Source of the DNA: Trema orientale
Lineage: Eukaryota; Streptophyta; Magnoliopsida; Rosales; Cannabaceae
Length of the DNA stretch: 64,000 bases
Direction of reading: 5' to 3'
Assembly (NCBI GenBank): GCA_002914845.1
Contig: JXTC01000057.1
Coordinates: 129,103 to 193,102 of the forward strand
The notes beneath the pieces are model-generated. The model had not been told where the DNA came from. It saw only the letters and a list, made by a program, of their open reading frames with translations, and did no database searches. The translations under genes and the position numbers were made by a program. This document shows positions 12,141 through 24,048 of this stretch, piece by piece (the first letter of the stretch is position 1; each line of letters begins with the position of its first letter).

Positions 12141-12599
12141 GATGTAATAGACATATCTTATAACAACATGCCCATAGAGATCGATTCAGTAGACCTGGAA
12201 AAAGCCTCCATCCAACATATTATTCTACCTAATTGAAGAGCGCTCGAGAGATGTTTATTTTACACAAAGTTCATAACGAGTAGAAGTCATTCCATTTGTC
12301 CTAGAAAAACTACAAAATAAACCCAAGAATCCTCAAGAAGAGCTCAAGAGAAAATAAATTTGGTAGAAGACAGAGAAGAAATATCAACATTCATTTCTAC
12401 CAAGCTAGAATCAAAATTTGAAGCATCTCTCTTAGAATTACTAAAAGAATATCGTGATATTTTTACGTAGACCTAAAAAGACATGCCAGGATTATGCAGT
12501 AAGTTAAATTATTCACAAGCTTATTGTAAATCCCACCTACAAGCCAGTCAAACAAACTGCAAGTAATTTCAGCAATCATATTTAGCTGTAAATCAAAAA

Positions 12600-13330
12600 A
12601 GAGATAGAGAAGTTGCTAAAGGCTAAATTCAGAAAACCACATATACATTCAACATGGTTGGCAAATATAGTACCGTAAGAAAGAAGAATAAGCAAATTAG
12701 AATCTATGTAGATTTCAGAGATTTAAACAAAACATGTCCAAAAGATGATTTTTTTTTTGCAAACCAAGACATGTTTGTCGATACGACCGCCAGCCACAAA
12801 ATATTCTCATTCATGGATGGATTCAGTGGCTATAACCAGATTAAGATGGATCTAAAAGATGTAGAGAAAACTGCTTTCAGATTCCCATTTGGAAATATCT
12901 ACTACATTGTAATGCCATTTAGGTTGAAGAATGCTGGAGCCACTTATTAACGAGCAATGCCAATAATCTTTCATGATATGATCCATGACTATATGGAACA
13001 TTATATCGATGATTTGGTAATAAAGTCAAAAATGAAAGAGTCACACTTAGATCGCGTGAGAAGAGTGTTCGATCTTAAGATTAATCTGTTAAAATGTGAA
13101 TTCGGAGTCACAGAAGACAAGTTTCTTAGCTTCTAGTTCACAAAGGTGGAATCAAGATTGATGAAGACAAGACAAAGGTAATACTGAACATCAAGCCACC
13201 TCAAGATCTCAAACAACTGAGGGGATTTATTGGAAAAATTTCTTATCTCAGGAGATTTATTCCAGCTTTGGCAAGTATTATCAATCCTCTCCGTTAATTA
13301 ACCAAGAAAGATGTGGAGTACAAATGAGGC
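12600..13330 (+). pseudogene. reverse transcriptase remnant of element A
   Basis: Readable segments include VDFRDLNKTCPKDDFF, FSFMDGFSGYNQIKM, YYIVMPFRLKNAGATY and the catalytic YIDDLVIKSK at about 13003-13032. These are conserved reverse transcriptase blocks in their normal order and they match the Tat lineage best. It is part of a decayed element. Confidence 0.8.
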
Positions 13331-13399
13331 ATTAAACATGACTATGCCTTAAAGAAATCAAGAAAGTTCTCATTAATGCACAAATCATGATTCCTATCT

Positions 13400-14080
13400 C
13401 CAAAAAAATAATTATTAATCTACTTGACCGCATCTAATGAGTCGATTGGAATATTGATAGCATAAGAATGTGATGGCTTGGAGAAACTAGTATATTATTT
13501 GAGCCACCTACTTAGAGGATCAGAGAAGAATTACTCTATTGTAGATAAGCTCTGTGTTGCCTTAATATATGCAATATAAAAGATTAGATACTACATAGCA
13601 CTCATAAACTCAAAGTGATCACGAATTCTGATCCTATCAAGCTTTTGCTGCAAAAGCCAATTCTCACTAGTTGATATGCCAAATGGATGTTCATGCTTTG
13701 TAAACTTAATATCTTTGTCAAAAAACTAAAAGCGATCAAAAGCCAAGCATTGGTTAAATTTCTTAAGTACACTAAGTATGATTCAGAGGAAATAATGTCC
13801 ATGGAAGACAAGGAAGAATATTGGATACTTTATCTTGACGGCACCTCCATCCATAATGAAAGAAGTGTTGGAGTTATTCTATCAAATGATCAAGGCAAAA
13901 TCTTTAAGAAAGCTGTCAAATTAGCTTTTCTTTGTTCCAATAATAAAGCCAAATATGAGGTCTTGGCTATTGGATTGGATCTTACAAAGGAAATGAAGAT
14001 TTCTGAATTAAAAATTTATGGGGACTCCAACTTAGTTATCAGATAGCTCAACAAAACTTTTACTGTTAAAGAGCTGAATT
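13400..14080 (+). pseudogene. RNase H and second RNase H-like remnant of element A
   Basis: After the reverse transcriptase a weak RNase H region is followed at about 13820-14046 by ILYLDGTSIHNERSVGVIL, SNNKAKYEVLAIGLDL and LKIYGDSNLV. This is the archaeal-type RNase H found as a second copy in Tat/Ogre elements. Its presence supports the lineage call. Confidence 0.65.
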
Positions 14081-14319
14081 TGATCAAATACTGAGAAGAA
14101 ATATGAGAAAAGCTCCATGCCTTCATCCAGTACATCCTCAGATCTCAGAATAAATTTGCAGATACTCTGGCAATATTAGTACTAAAAATGGGTCATATAA
14201 ATGAAAATCTTATCCAAATCTCATTGGAAACCAAGTCAGAGCTAATAACTTCATCATTGCAACAATCAAATGGATGGATCCAATCTATCAAAGAGAAGAT
14301 GAAAAGCCCATAAGTCAGA

Positions 14320-15830
14320 AATCTTGAAGAAATCAAAGCGTTCATGTTGATCAATGATCAAGTATATAGGAGATTTTCCGACCAAATTCTGGCAAAATGC
14401 ATTGATAAAGAATTTGGAAGAAAAGTATTAGATAAAATCCATTCTAAAATGTGTGGTTTAGATGGACCAACATTAGCTAGAAGAATCCAACGACTTAGAA
14501 TCTTTTGATATGAATTGATTAAACAAGCTAATGAGCTGCAAAGAAACTGTAAGTAATGTCAACTTATAAATAATCCTAAAGTCAGCTTTTCATGGAAGAA
14601 GAATATTGGAGAAAAGTTTACATTGACTATATTATCCATGGTCAGTTGCCTAAGGACGCTTCTTTGGGTATTCTGGTGAAATGAAAAGCATACAGATTCT
14701 TTGTCTAAAATAATTTGCTTTTCAGAAAGAGCTTTCAAGGAAAAGACCTGAGATATTTAGGACCCAATGAAACTGAAATAGTCATAAAAGAAGTACATGC
14801 AAGGGACTATGGTGGTCATATGGGTGGAAGACATATATTTGAGCAGTTAGTCACTATTAGATACTATTGGCCTACAATAGAAAATGATTTTATGGAATTT
14901 TCTCGAAATGTGACGCTTGCCAAATACACAGATTTTTTATACATATATCCACTATCGAAATGGGAAGTATCATATCACCTTGGCCATTCCACACCTAGTT
15001 GATTGATCTCATTAGACCAATCAGTCCTCCTTCAAAAGGAAAGATTTGGATGTTAGTAGTCATAGAAAATTTCACAAAATGGTCTGAGGCCATTTATCTC
15101 AAAAAGGCCACTTCAGAAGTTGCTAGTCAATTGGTACAAGAAAATATTATCTGTTGTTTCGGCGTACCTAAAGGATACTGTCTGACGATGGAACACTTTT
15201 TATTGGACAACTTTTTGAGTCACTGCTAGAGAGATATCAAATCTTCCATAGAAATTCCACTAGATACTATCCTCAAGGAAATTGAGTCATAGAAACATTC
15301 AACAAAACTTTCGTGGCTATCATCAAAAGAATGATCAAAGAGAAATTAATTCGATGGGACGACTACTTACCCCTTGCTCTTTAGGATTACAAAGCTACTA
15401 AGCAGACTACTACTAAAGAGACTCAATTTTCTTAAGGATATGGAGCTAAAACTCTACGGCTTGTGGAATTAAATATACCGTCTGCTAAGATAGCATCTAG
15501 TGGAATAGAAAATTCTGGAGAATTTGATTTCGAAGTTTTAGATCATAGAGCACGAGTACAAGATAGGGTTCGAAATCATTAAAGAAAAATCACTCGTGCC
15601 TACAATAAGTTGGTACAAGCCAGGAGTTTCCAAGAAAGTAACTTAGTACTCAAAGTTGTTGATCATGTTATAAAAGGAATACATGCTGCTAAGTTTATAC
15701 CAAACTGAAAAGGACCCTATCAAATTGCAGATATCAAATCCAGTAGATACTACACTCTCAAAGACCTGAATACAAGTACATTATCTATACCTATCAACCT
15801 GAAGTTCACCAAGAAATACTTCATATAATT
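14320..15830 (+). pseudogene. integrase remnant of element A
   Basis: Two zinc-binding-like blocks appear in succession, at about 14340-14570 (with VLDKIHSKMCG and a later CQLINN) and 14740-14890 (IKEVHARDYGGHMGGRH, RYYWPTIENDF). A catalytic-core block at about 14990-15420 follows, with WMLVVIENFTKWSEAIYL. A C-terminal stretch ends with TNLKFTKKYF-like wording near 15825. Such blocks are typical of Ty3/gypsy integrases, though one zinc-binding block is usual. Decayed. Confidence 0.65.
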
Positions 15831-16498
15831 TTCTAAATATGTACACATTTGGAAACTATCATTGATAAAATCTTCATAATATAAATAAATTGTTGGTATT
15901 AAATTATCTTTGAGCATACCCAATGACCCCCAATCTAGACTGGGTGAACACCTTAATCTAAACATATAATTAGGTGTACACCTCAGCTTAAGTACAATTA
16001 AGCACACATTCAAATCCAAATTGGATTTGATTATTTTAAAATTTAAAGAATCTATCAATTAATTATCATTTAGTCCAATAAATATGGGGACTGCAATTAA
16101 ACTTTCATTTTTTTTTATTCTTCTCATCTTATCCTAATAATCATCTATATTTTCTAATATTTTTTTTCTTTTCTTGCACGATCTGTCAAAAATCACGTGA
16201 TTCCCACATTTGAGTTTAAGAACTAAGAATTGGAGCCTAAACCTCTCAACATCAAAGTTTGATGAATTCGCTTATTTTAAGAAGATCTTTTAACTTCACA
16301 AGCTCTTGCAAAGAATTATTATTGGCAAGCAAGCTAAATATAATAAAGAATATTCAAGGTCATCCTAAAAGTGTTGTTCACATGCAACATGCTCTTTTTC
16401 CTTTTCAAAAAATTTTCTCACTGGGTTTTGCTCTATTAAGGTTTTAACAAGATGTTGTTTGAGTTGGGCCAATTCAATAGAAATGTTTCGTCAATGAT
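15831..16498 (+). other. 3' untranslated part of element A
   Basis: Non-coding. It contains the phrase ctcactgggttttgctc followed by taaggttttaacaag, which resembles wording seen downstream of pol in many plant LTR elements. It stops where element B begins. Confidence 0.5.
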
Positions 16499-18011
16499 TG
16501 ATAACTCTATGAAAATAGAGTTATTTATAGTTTTTTACTTAAATATTTTGTGTGTTTTTGAGTGATTTTAGTTTAATTTAGGTTATTTTATAGTTAATCT
16601 GATTTTTAGTATTTAGATATAATTTAATTTAATTTTATTAGATTTAGTTATTTTATTTAATTTAGTTAATTTAATTTAGTTTAGATAATTTAGTTTTATT
16701 TAGAATATGTGTTTAATTTAAATTTGAATATTGATTTAGTTTAATATTATTTTGATTTAGTTTAATTTGTTTTGATTTAGATTAAAGATTAAAGAAAATA
16801 AATTCTGAAAAACGAAGCCAAACTCGCGCGAGTGAAAGAAGGAGAAGCATGCGCAATTTGAGCCGTCCGATCGACCTCCAGACCATCAGGTGCGCGCGTG
16901 GACGACACGTGGGAGTAGGCAAGCACGGAAGCTAGGGAACATGTGGGGCCCGCTGATGTCAGCCTGCACAGCAACCCACTAACCCGTGCCGGATCCGGTG
17001 CTTCTCAGCCTTTGTACAACCGGTTTTTCATCTAGTTCTTGATTGCCACGTCAGCCTAGTGACTTTGATCTTTTCGTCAGTCAATCACATGCGATTTAAG
17101 TGCTGATTTCACTATTGTCGGCCGCACCCGATTATATATCACGACTCTGAAAATGTGGGGAAGAGAGAGAAAGAAAGAGAGAGAATTGTGATAGTTTTAC
17201 ACATCACATGACCAATCAGATTGCACCTTTAGAGACGTGAGAACTTGCACAACACTCCAATTTCAGCTATAAATAGCTAGAACGTGAGGAGAAAAATAGA
17301 CACCAATTTTGAGAGAGAAAACTCAACTTTTTCTATAGAGAGAGTGAGAGATGAGTTCAATGTCAGGCTAATTTTTAGAGAGGCTAGAGAGATGATCTTA
17401 GTTGTGTAGTTTTTCTATTTTCTAACTTTGATTCTTGCGAGTGCTTCAACGCTTATATATTTAGTTTGTTAAATTCTTCAATATTTTTATTTTCAATATA
17501 TTATTTTCTAGTTTCTCATATAAATTCAGTCATGCTTTCTTTATGTGGTAATTTAAAGTAGATTATAATTATATTTGTTTTATTAGTTAATCTTTTACTG
17601 CAGTATTGTCTCTGTGATATATTGTCGATCTTAGGTAACTAGTAAGATAAATTATTTTTGGTCTTAATTGGAAGATTTTTTCATATTGAATACTTTAGAT
17701 TAATATTTGTTCGTAATTGCTATATTTTTCCAGTTATGTGTTTGGGATGTGAAACATATAATTGAGTAATAAATAGGAATCAAAATTGGTAACAGTTAAA
17801 TGAACAATTAAGTGAATCTTGAAGCCTTGTTTTGCTCATATTGGTATTTTCGTTTATAATTCTGCTATTATTTTAATTTATTGCTCAGTTTATTTTTATT
17901 TTAAATTTTTTTTTTATTTCTCGTTACCTTTTTAATGTTGATTTACTTCTCTATAGGATCGACACCTTAATCTATACTACGATAGCCGCTAGTATATTTT
18001 AAGCGTAGACA
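16499..18011 (+). repeat. 5' LTR of element B
   Basis: It starts near tgataactctatgaaaatag, ends gcgtagaca, and is followed at once by the primer-binding site. It contains a GC-rich block (about 16820-17000), an AG-rich block and a TATA box (ctataaatag, 17268-17277). A length near 1.5 kb is usual for Athila elements. The small minus-strand frame at 16789-16974 is just GC-rich LTR sequence. Confidence 0.65.
17268..17277 (+). promoter_or_regulatory. TATA box of the element B LTR
   Basis: ctataaatag lies about 740 bp before the LTR end, preceded by a GC-richer promoter-like stretch and followed by a purine-rich leader. Confidence 0.5.
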
Positions 18012-18014
18012 AAA

Positions 18015-18034
18015 TTTGGCGCCGTTGCTGGGGA
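18015..18034 (+). promoter_or_regulatory. primer-binding site of element B
   Basis: The stretch tggcgccgttgctgggga just inside the LTR is the standard wording at this position in plant Athila and related elements. Confidence 0.8.
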
Positions 18035-18512
18035 AGCCAAATCAACAAAAAGGTATACAATTCTTTCATTCTTTTTCTTGTAGATATTTTTTTTAAAAAA
18101 GAATATTTTTTTCTTACAGTTTTAGTTTCTTTTATTTTTAGATTTTGTTTTCTGTTTTACTTTAGTTTTTATTTTTATTTTTTAGGTTTATTAATTTTCT
18201 AGACTTTAGGTTTTTAATTAGTTAATTTTGTTATTTTCTTCACATTATTATTTTATTTTATTTTATTTTATTTTTCTCTTTTCAAAAATAAAAAAAAATT
18301 GTGTTGTTTGCGTAACTGGTAGAAACTGAGATTGTTCTGTCACAAAGGCATTGCCTAAGAAAGATTGATTACAGAATAATAAGTACTACAACCGTGACCC
18401 CTCCAACTCACCTGAGAACCTTGGGGAGTTCTGTCTAGAAAAGTTGGGTTTTAAGTGGGACCTTTTGCACCCTTTCCAATCGATCTGGGAACATTCTTAG
18501 TGTATACTTTTT

Positions 18513-19663
18513 GTGTTTACTTCACAACTTTCTTTTTCTCAAAAAAAAAAACTTGGGTACATGTCTTGGCATAGAGACGAAACAGGAAGACTTAGTAGAC
18601 GACTCGATTTTGAAGAAGATTCATCTAACTCTTGGTCAGGCACAGATTCATCAGAAACACCTTTACTAGCCAACATGAATCAAATTGAGAATAACGCTGC
18701 TAGGACTTTAAATGATTACCTACACCCAACCCGCACAGCCACACCTTCATGCATCATTTTTCCTCAAAATAGACCGCAAATCGATTTTAAACCTGGCATG
18801 ATCCAACTTTTACCTATTTTTCATGGCCTAGATAGTGAAAATCTATATTTGCATATTAGGGAATTTGAAGAAGTAGTGGCCAGTTTCCATAGCCAACCCG
18901 ATGCAGTAGATGTTGTTAGGTTAAAATTTTTCCCATTCTCCTTGAAAGATAAAGCGAATAGTTAGCTATACTCTTTGAGACCGAGATCCATAGGTACATG
19001 GGCTGAAATGACCCGAGCTTTCTTTAACAAATACTTTCCGCACTATAAGACCAACAGCCTTAAGCGACAGATCTCAACCTTTTCCCAAAAGGATAGCGAA
19101 ACATTATACCAAGCCTGGGAAAGATTCAAAGAGTTACTGAATATGTGCCCACACCATGGGTATGAAAATTGGCGACTAGTAAGTTATTTCTATGAGGGAT
19201 TAACCATTAGGAAGCGCCAATTCATAGAGATGATGTGTAATGGAGAATTCCTGCAGAAAGACCTAGATGAAGCCATAGACTACCTGAATGAGTTAGCTGA
19301 GAAAGCCCACACATGGACTGACTTTGTACTACTGATAGCACTAATAAGTTACGACCAACCAGAATCTACCATCTTAGGGAAGAAGATAGCCTTAAAGCCC
19401 AACTAGAAGCTGTGACTAGGGAATAAGAGGCTTTGAAAAGTAGAGATAGTAGAGTCACACGTACAGTTGCTAGGATAGAATCTCAGGCTACATGTTTTGT
19501 CCGTGGGGGAATGGAACACTTAGCTCAGGATTGCCCAACCTACAGTGAGATGAGAAGGGTTTATGAAGAACAATGCAACTCCTTAGGAACATTTAGAAAG
19601 CTTTTCTTACCGTACTCTGATACGTACAATCCTGACTGGAGAAACTACCCAAACTTTAGCTAG
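18513..19663 (+). pseudogene. gag remnant of element B
   Basis: Readable blocks include GMIQLLPIFHGLDSENLYLH, VVRLKFFPFSLKDKA, GTWAEMTRAFFNKYFPHYKT, TLYQAWERFKELLNMCPHHG and the later GGMEHLAQDCPTY zinc-knuckle-like phrase. This matches the Athila Gag. It is in several pieces within a decayed element. Confidence 0.8.
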
Positions 19664-20359
19664 AGGTCTGACCAAATCTAGCCTGCATCATCTAATAATA
19701 CCTGGAACACTGAGGCACCACTACCTAGGAATTACTCTACACCTCAATATAATACACGACCCAATAGGAATCCTTTAGAGGAAACACTTCAAGCATTTAT
19801 GGAGTCACAAAATAAAACTAACCAAAAGTTTAAGTTTGTACTTACATAGGTGGTGGAAGAGAATAAAGAGATTAAGAGTCAGATAACTAAGCTGACTAGC
19901 GCTCTTACTGTACAAGAGCGTGGAAGATTTCCTACCCAACCTCAGTCTAATCCAAAAGGGCAACACTTGGCACAAATCTCTGGCGCTGATACTCAGATTA
20001 TTAAAGAGGTCAATTCCATTACTACTAGAGGTGGTCCAACTCTACCAAGCGACACTACCACTTTGGATAGTATTGAAGATGCCCTTCCACAAGAAGCTGA
20101 AAAGAAATTTCCGGTTAAAGTGCCTTTTCCTCAAGCTCTCAAGACAGAAAAAATACCGGAAAATCAAGGTGAGATTCTCGAAAACCTTAAGTAAGTTAAA
20201 ATTAATCTGCCTTTGTTACATGCGATCAAGCAAGTACCATCATACGCTAAGGTGATCAAAGATCTATGCACCATGAAAAAGAGGTACCACGTCAAGAAGA
20301 CTGCATTCTTGACTGAGCAGGTAAGTGTGGTAATTGAGTAGAAAACACCGCCCAAATAT

Positions 20360-21073
20360 AAGGATCCAGGTTGTCCCACTATCACCTGCCATATAGGGAC
20401 TCACGAGTTCGGCCAAGCTCTTCTAGACCTGGGAGCAAGTGTAAACCTCATGCCATATTCTGTATATTTGCGACTAGGCCTCGGAGAAATCAAGCCCACA
20501 TCTGTGGTACTGTAGTTGGCTGACCGTTCTGTGAGAAGACCGAGAGGGATAGTAGAAGATGTTCTGCTTCAAATTGATAAATTCTACTATCCTATTAATT
20601 TTCTAATCCTGGATACTCAATTTGTGGTTGACATCAAGTCCAAGATCCTGCTAATTTTAGGAAGACATTTTCTTGCTACAGTAAATGCCCCTATTAATTA
20701 TAGGAATGGTCTAATGAAGTTATCGTTTGGGAACATGACCTTGGAGGTAAATATTTTTCACGTTGGAAAACAACCACAAGATGATGATGAGTGTTATCAT
20801 ACTGATATGATAGACACGTTAGTAACGGAGGAGATTGACAAGAGCCCGAAGTTTGATCCATTGAATCATATCCTTTGTGATGTTGATAGTGAAAATTTAT
20901 TTTATCCAGATAATTTTAACATTTCTCCTGATTTTAAGATACAGGATAAGCAAAAGAAATTCTGTCAACCTTGCTTCAAAAGACATAAGTTAAAACCATG
21001 CAATATGAAGAAAAAGAAAGACAACTCAGCTCTAAAATTTGAGAGTCCCAGACATGAGTTTGACAACGGTTGA
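20360..21073 (+). pseudogene. protease-like remnant of element B
   Basis: The phrases FGQALLDLGASVNLMPYSVY and IKSKILLILGRHFLATVNAP are the protease pair of Athila-type polyproteins. They are followed by the acidic linker that normally leads into the reverse transcriptase. Here the sequence passes into 3' untranslated DNA instead, so the polymerase part is missing. Confidence 0.75.
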
Positions 21074-22222
21074 AGAATTTTGTAGCGAGAGTAGACCAAC
21101 CTGAGGAGATCACTTTAGTGGCTCCTGTCTGCCATAACTGATCAGATTTTATCTTTCTGTACCATATTTTATTTTATTTTTTTTAGGTTATTTATTTTTG
21201 TTTTCATCCTCTTCTCTAGCCTATTCATTAGGAAGCCTATACTTCGTGTGGAATCTCTATCATTCAGGTGTGCTCTATCTTTTGCTATTTTCTTTTTACA
21301 TTTTGTGACAGTAAGGACACTGTCTGATTTAGGTTTGGGGTGGTGGCATATGCATGCACATTTTTAATGCACATATTTTTTATGCATGTACAAAAAATTT
21401 TCCGAAAAATTTTTTTTTTTTCTTATAACTCAGTTTAATGATCGAATGCTGATTATAAGATTTGATTTTACTGATTAAAGTTCATAGAAAAATGATGAAT
21501 GTTGTTTTTGTCTGTGTGCTTGATTCTTATGTTAGTTTGATTTTACTTATGATTCTTGAACATTTTTGAGCACGCAGTTTCATTTTAATTGTTTTGCTTA
21601 CTTAGAGGAAGTTTATATGATAAAGTGAATTCCTGAAATCTCATCAATAAACTTTAGAACCAGTTTGATTATCACTTGAGGCGAAATTCTAGACTAAGCT
21701 GTATTAGAGATATGATTTAGGCCATTTTTAGATCATTTGAGCCTTTTAAGACTACCTTTGACACTGGATTATCCTTAGTTTACCCTTTTGAGCCTAATTT
21801 TTATCTTTTTCTTTGTTACCCATATTTTTAGCCTAAAACTTATAATGATTTCCTACATTTTACCTTTTGCCTTATAGCACGTGTGATCTTTATTGAGCAT
21901 ATTTTATGTTATATGATATTATAAGAGGAAGGGTGGTGTTTTGAAATATATTTTTGAAGCTGAAAAAAAAAAAGAGTGTTGTACCCTTGTGAAAAAAAAA
22001 GAAGAATAATAAAAGTCATAAGTTTGGGGGTATAGTACTTCAGGATGAAAAAAAAAAAACAAAAAGTGAAAAAAGTTAATAATGATTCAAAATGAATTTT
22101 GTAACTCTAGTATGTCACAAATCCAATTCTAGAACCTTCTCACTTTAGGTTTCAATTTTCCATTCACCCAAGCTCCATTTTAAGTATTTTCGTGCCTCAA
22201 AATGGCTATTTACAATGGTTTT
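21074..22222 (+). other. 3' untranslated region of element B
   Basis: AT-rich with two purine-rich stretches, ttaggtttggggtggtgg (about 21328) and taagtttgggggtatag (about 22019). Both are familiar from Athila 3' regions. No LTR follows. The right junction with element A is inferred from where similarity to the A LTR starts. Confidence 0.55.
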
Positions 22223-22637
22223 CTAAACTATTTTTCCAACATTTATGCAGGGAGCTAACTCTATATTGTTCTAACATAACTATTAATATTTAAATTCTGC
22301 AATTTAAATACTTACAGACCCATGGGGGGTAAGTTGTTTTAGTAGCTAAGTTGTGTAATACGACCGATTATTTACGACCTCCTACATTACTCCCAGTATT
22401 TTAAATTCCCGGGGATCTATGATGCTGAGTTGTTTTTTCAGACGAGTTGTGTAATGTGACCGTTTTTTATACAATCCCTTATGTTAAATTCAGTAATTTA
22501 AATTTTAGTCATTTAATTTCAATATAGTAATCTAACTGAATCTTAACTATCTAAAATATGGTGCTAGACTGTGGCCCGCAAAACTTACTATAATTAACCA
22601 TTATTATGCTTAATTTTTCATCCGCAGAAACTTTTTC
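22223..22637 (+). repeat. 3' LTR fragment of element A
   Basis: It matches the last 420 bp of the A 5' LTR from about 9424, including gcaggg-gctaac, atttaaattctg-aatttaaatac, ttaagttgtgtaata-gacc and gctagact-tggccc. Only the right part of the LTR remains. Confidence 0.7.
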
Positions 22638-22801
22638 TCCTAAATATAAGTTAAAAATTCAGAATTTTATTCTTAACTACAGTTGCTAAACTTTGTACTT
22701 TATAATGACTTATTTTTACTAAATATTTAACCATTAGTGACAAAAATATTATTATTACAATAATAATAATATTGTAATAATTTTTAACTTATACTTAGGA
22801 G
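22637..22801. mobile_element. 165-bp foldback MITE
   Basis: The ends ctcctaaatataagttaaaa and (other strand) ctcctaagtataagttaaaa form an inverted repeat of about 23 bp with one mismatch. The centre has gttgctaaactttgtac and an AAT-rich palindrome. It resembles a short relative of the repeat at 7990-8350. It abuts the end of the element A LTR. Confidence 0.65.
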
Positions 22802-24048
22802 AAAGTGATTGAGTCATTTCTTGAGACACACATTAATGTCTCGTAGTGGGAACAGCCAAGCTGGATCTGCACCCCATATGATACAACCCCACCACGTGGA
22901 TCTCTCCGTACTTTTGATTGCCCAACTGTCAAGGCACATAGGTATCACTCTTTTATTTTTATTTTTATTTTTATTTTTATCTATTATTAATTTTTGTCCT
23001 TATTTTTTCTTAATATATACCATTCAAATCAATAAAACAAAATATTTAAATTACAAAATATCCAATACAAATTTCAGCATTTATTATGGAGCGACACTTG
23101 TCATTCATTTCCAAACAAAATGTGGTACCACACGTCCACACCTTTTGAAATTCTTTCTCCTAATGTTTCCTTTTGAAAAAAAAAAAACATTTTTTTTTTT
23201 ACATTTTTTTGTGTCTATTTCTATTTTAATTTTATTGTCAAAGTAGCACGTGCGGGAATCATGTTCTTTCGACTAGTACCATTCAAGAGGTTCCCACAAC
23301 TGTGCTCTTAGTGTGAGACAATATGTCATATGTTTATCCACTATATAGTTTTAATTTTCTACCAACCAATATATATCGAAAACTACATGATAACTTTTGA
23401 TTGGAAATTCGTGGCAGTACCTTATCCCGTGTAAAAAAAATGTTTATTAAAATGAAGTATGAAAAACAAGACATTTTTACCTAAAAACAAAATACATTTA
23501 CTATAATTAATCCAAAATAAAAAATGGAATATGTCATGTCCAAGGTGTTGGCAATCAATTGGCAAAAATTATAAACTCAAGTTGGTATGAGAAAAATAAT
23601 AAGTTGTTATATTGTAAAATACTTATTGCAACAGATTTATAGGATCACTCACAACAGATTTATGCAGGCCGAAAATCTAATTTTAGAAACTTTTTATTCT
23701 TGCATCTTTTGGTCTAATTTTCCTTATTAAGAATTTCTAGAAGAATAATAGGGATTATTATTGGAAAATGGGCTAAGAATTGAGTTAAGATTTTGGGCTT
23801 ATCTTGGGCTTAGAAGCCCATGTATTTTGAAAAATCTAAGTTTGTGTTAAAGAACCTATTTTCATGAACCATTTTGAAGCTGAAAATTGAGTGGCACCCA
23901 CATTTTGTTGATGAAAAGTCTTGGTGAATTCTTGTTCTCCTCCGCGAGAACATCGATTTCGTATATTCACACGCTCAAAATGGTGCACAGATGAATGAGA
24001 AATTGTTGCTCAAAAGTGCACCATTGAAATAGAAAAATAAAAGGGAAA
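22802..24048. other. spacer without recognised gene
   Basis: AT-rich with T-runs and a short stretch rich in ATTTTT units (about 22950-22985). A 145-codon open stretch at 22809-23246 consists mainly of T-rich low-complexity codons and has no recognisable domain. I do not call it a gene. Confidence 0.4.

Larger units (their letters stand above)
8356..16498 (+). mobile_element. Ty3/gypsy retroelement fossil, Tat lineage (element A, 5' and central part)
   Basis: From left to right: a 5' LTR, a primer-binding-like site (ggtggctccgctaggga at about 9851), a gag block, protease, reverse transcriptase, RNase H, a second RNase H-like domain, integrase, and a 3' untranslated stretch to about 16498. 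The reverse transcriptase wording (FSFMDGFSGYNQIKM) and the extra RNase H place it in the Tat/Ogre lineage. It is broken in many places. Its 3' end is displaced to 22223-22637 by a younger element (element B). Confidence 0.75.
16499..22222 (+). mobile_element. Ty3/gypsy retroelement fossil, Athila lineage (element B), nested in element A
   Basis: It has a 1.5-kb 5' LTR, a tggcgccgttgctgggga primer-binding site, gag, a protease-like region and a long AT-rich 3' untranslated region with Athila-type tttggggt stretches. Reverse transcriptase, RNase H and integrase are absent, and no 3' LTR is found. It is therefore a broken, internally shortened copy. It separates the body of element A from A's 3' LTR fragment, so it is the younger of the two. 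Confidence 0.7.

Noticed and set aside
19920-20255. Open frame overlapping the element B remnant in another frame
   Set aside because: It is a shadow of the gag-protease linker on the same strand; no domain.
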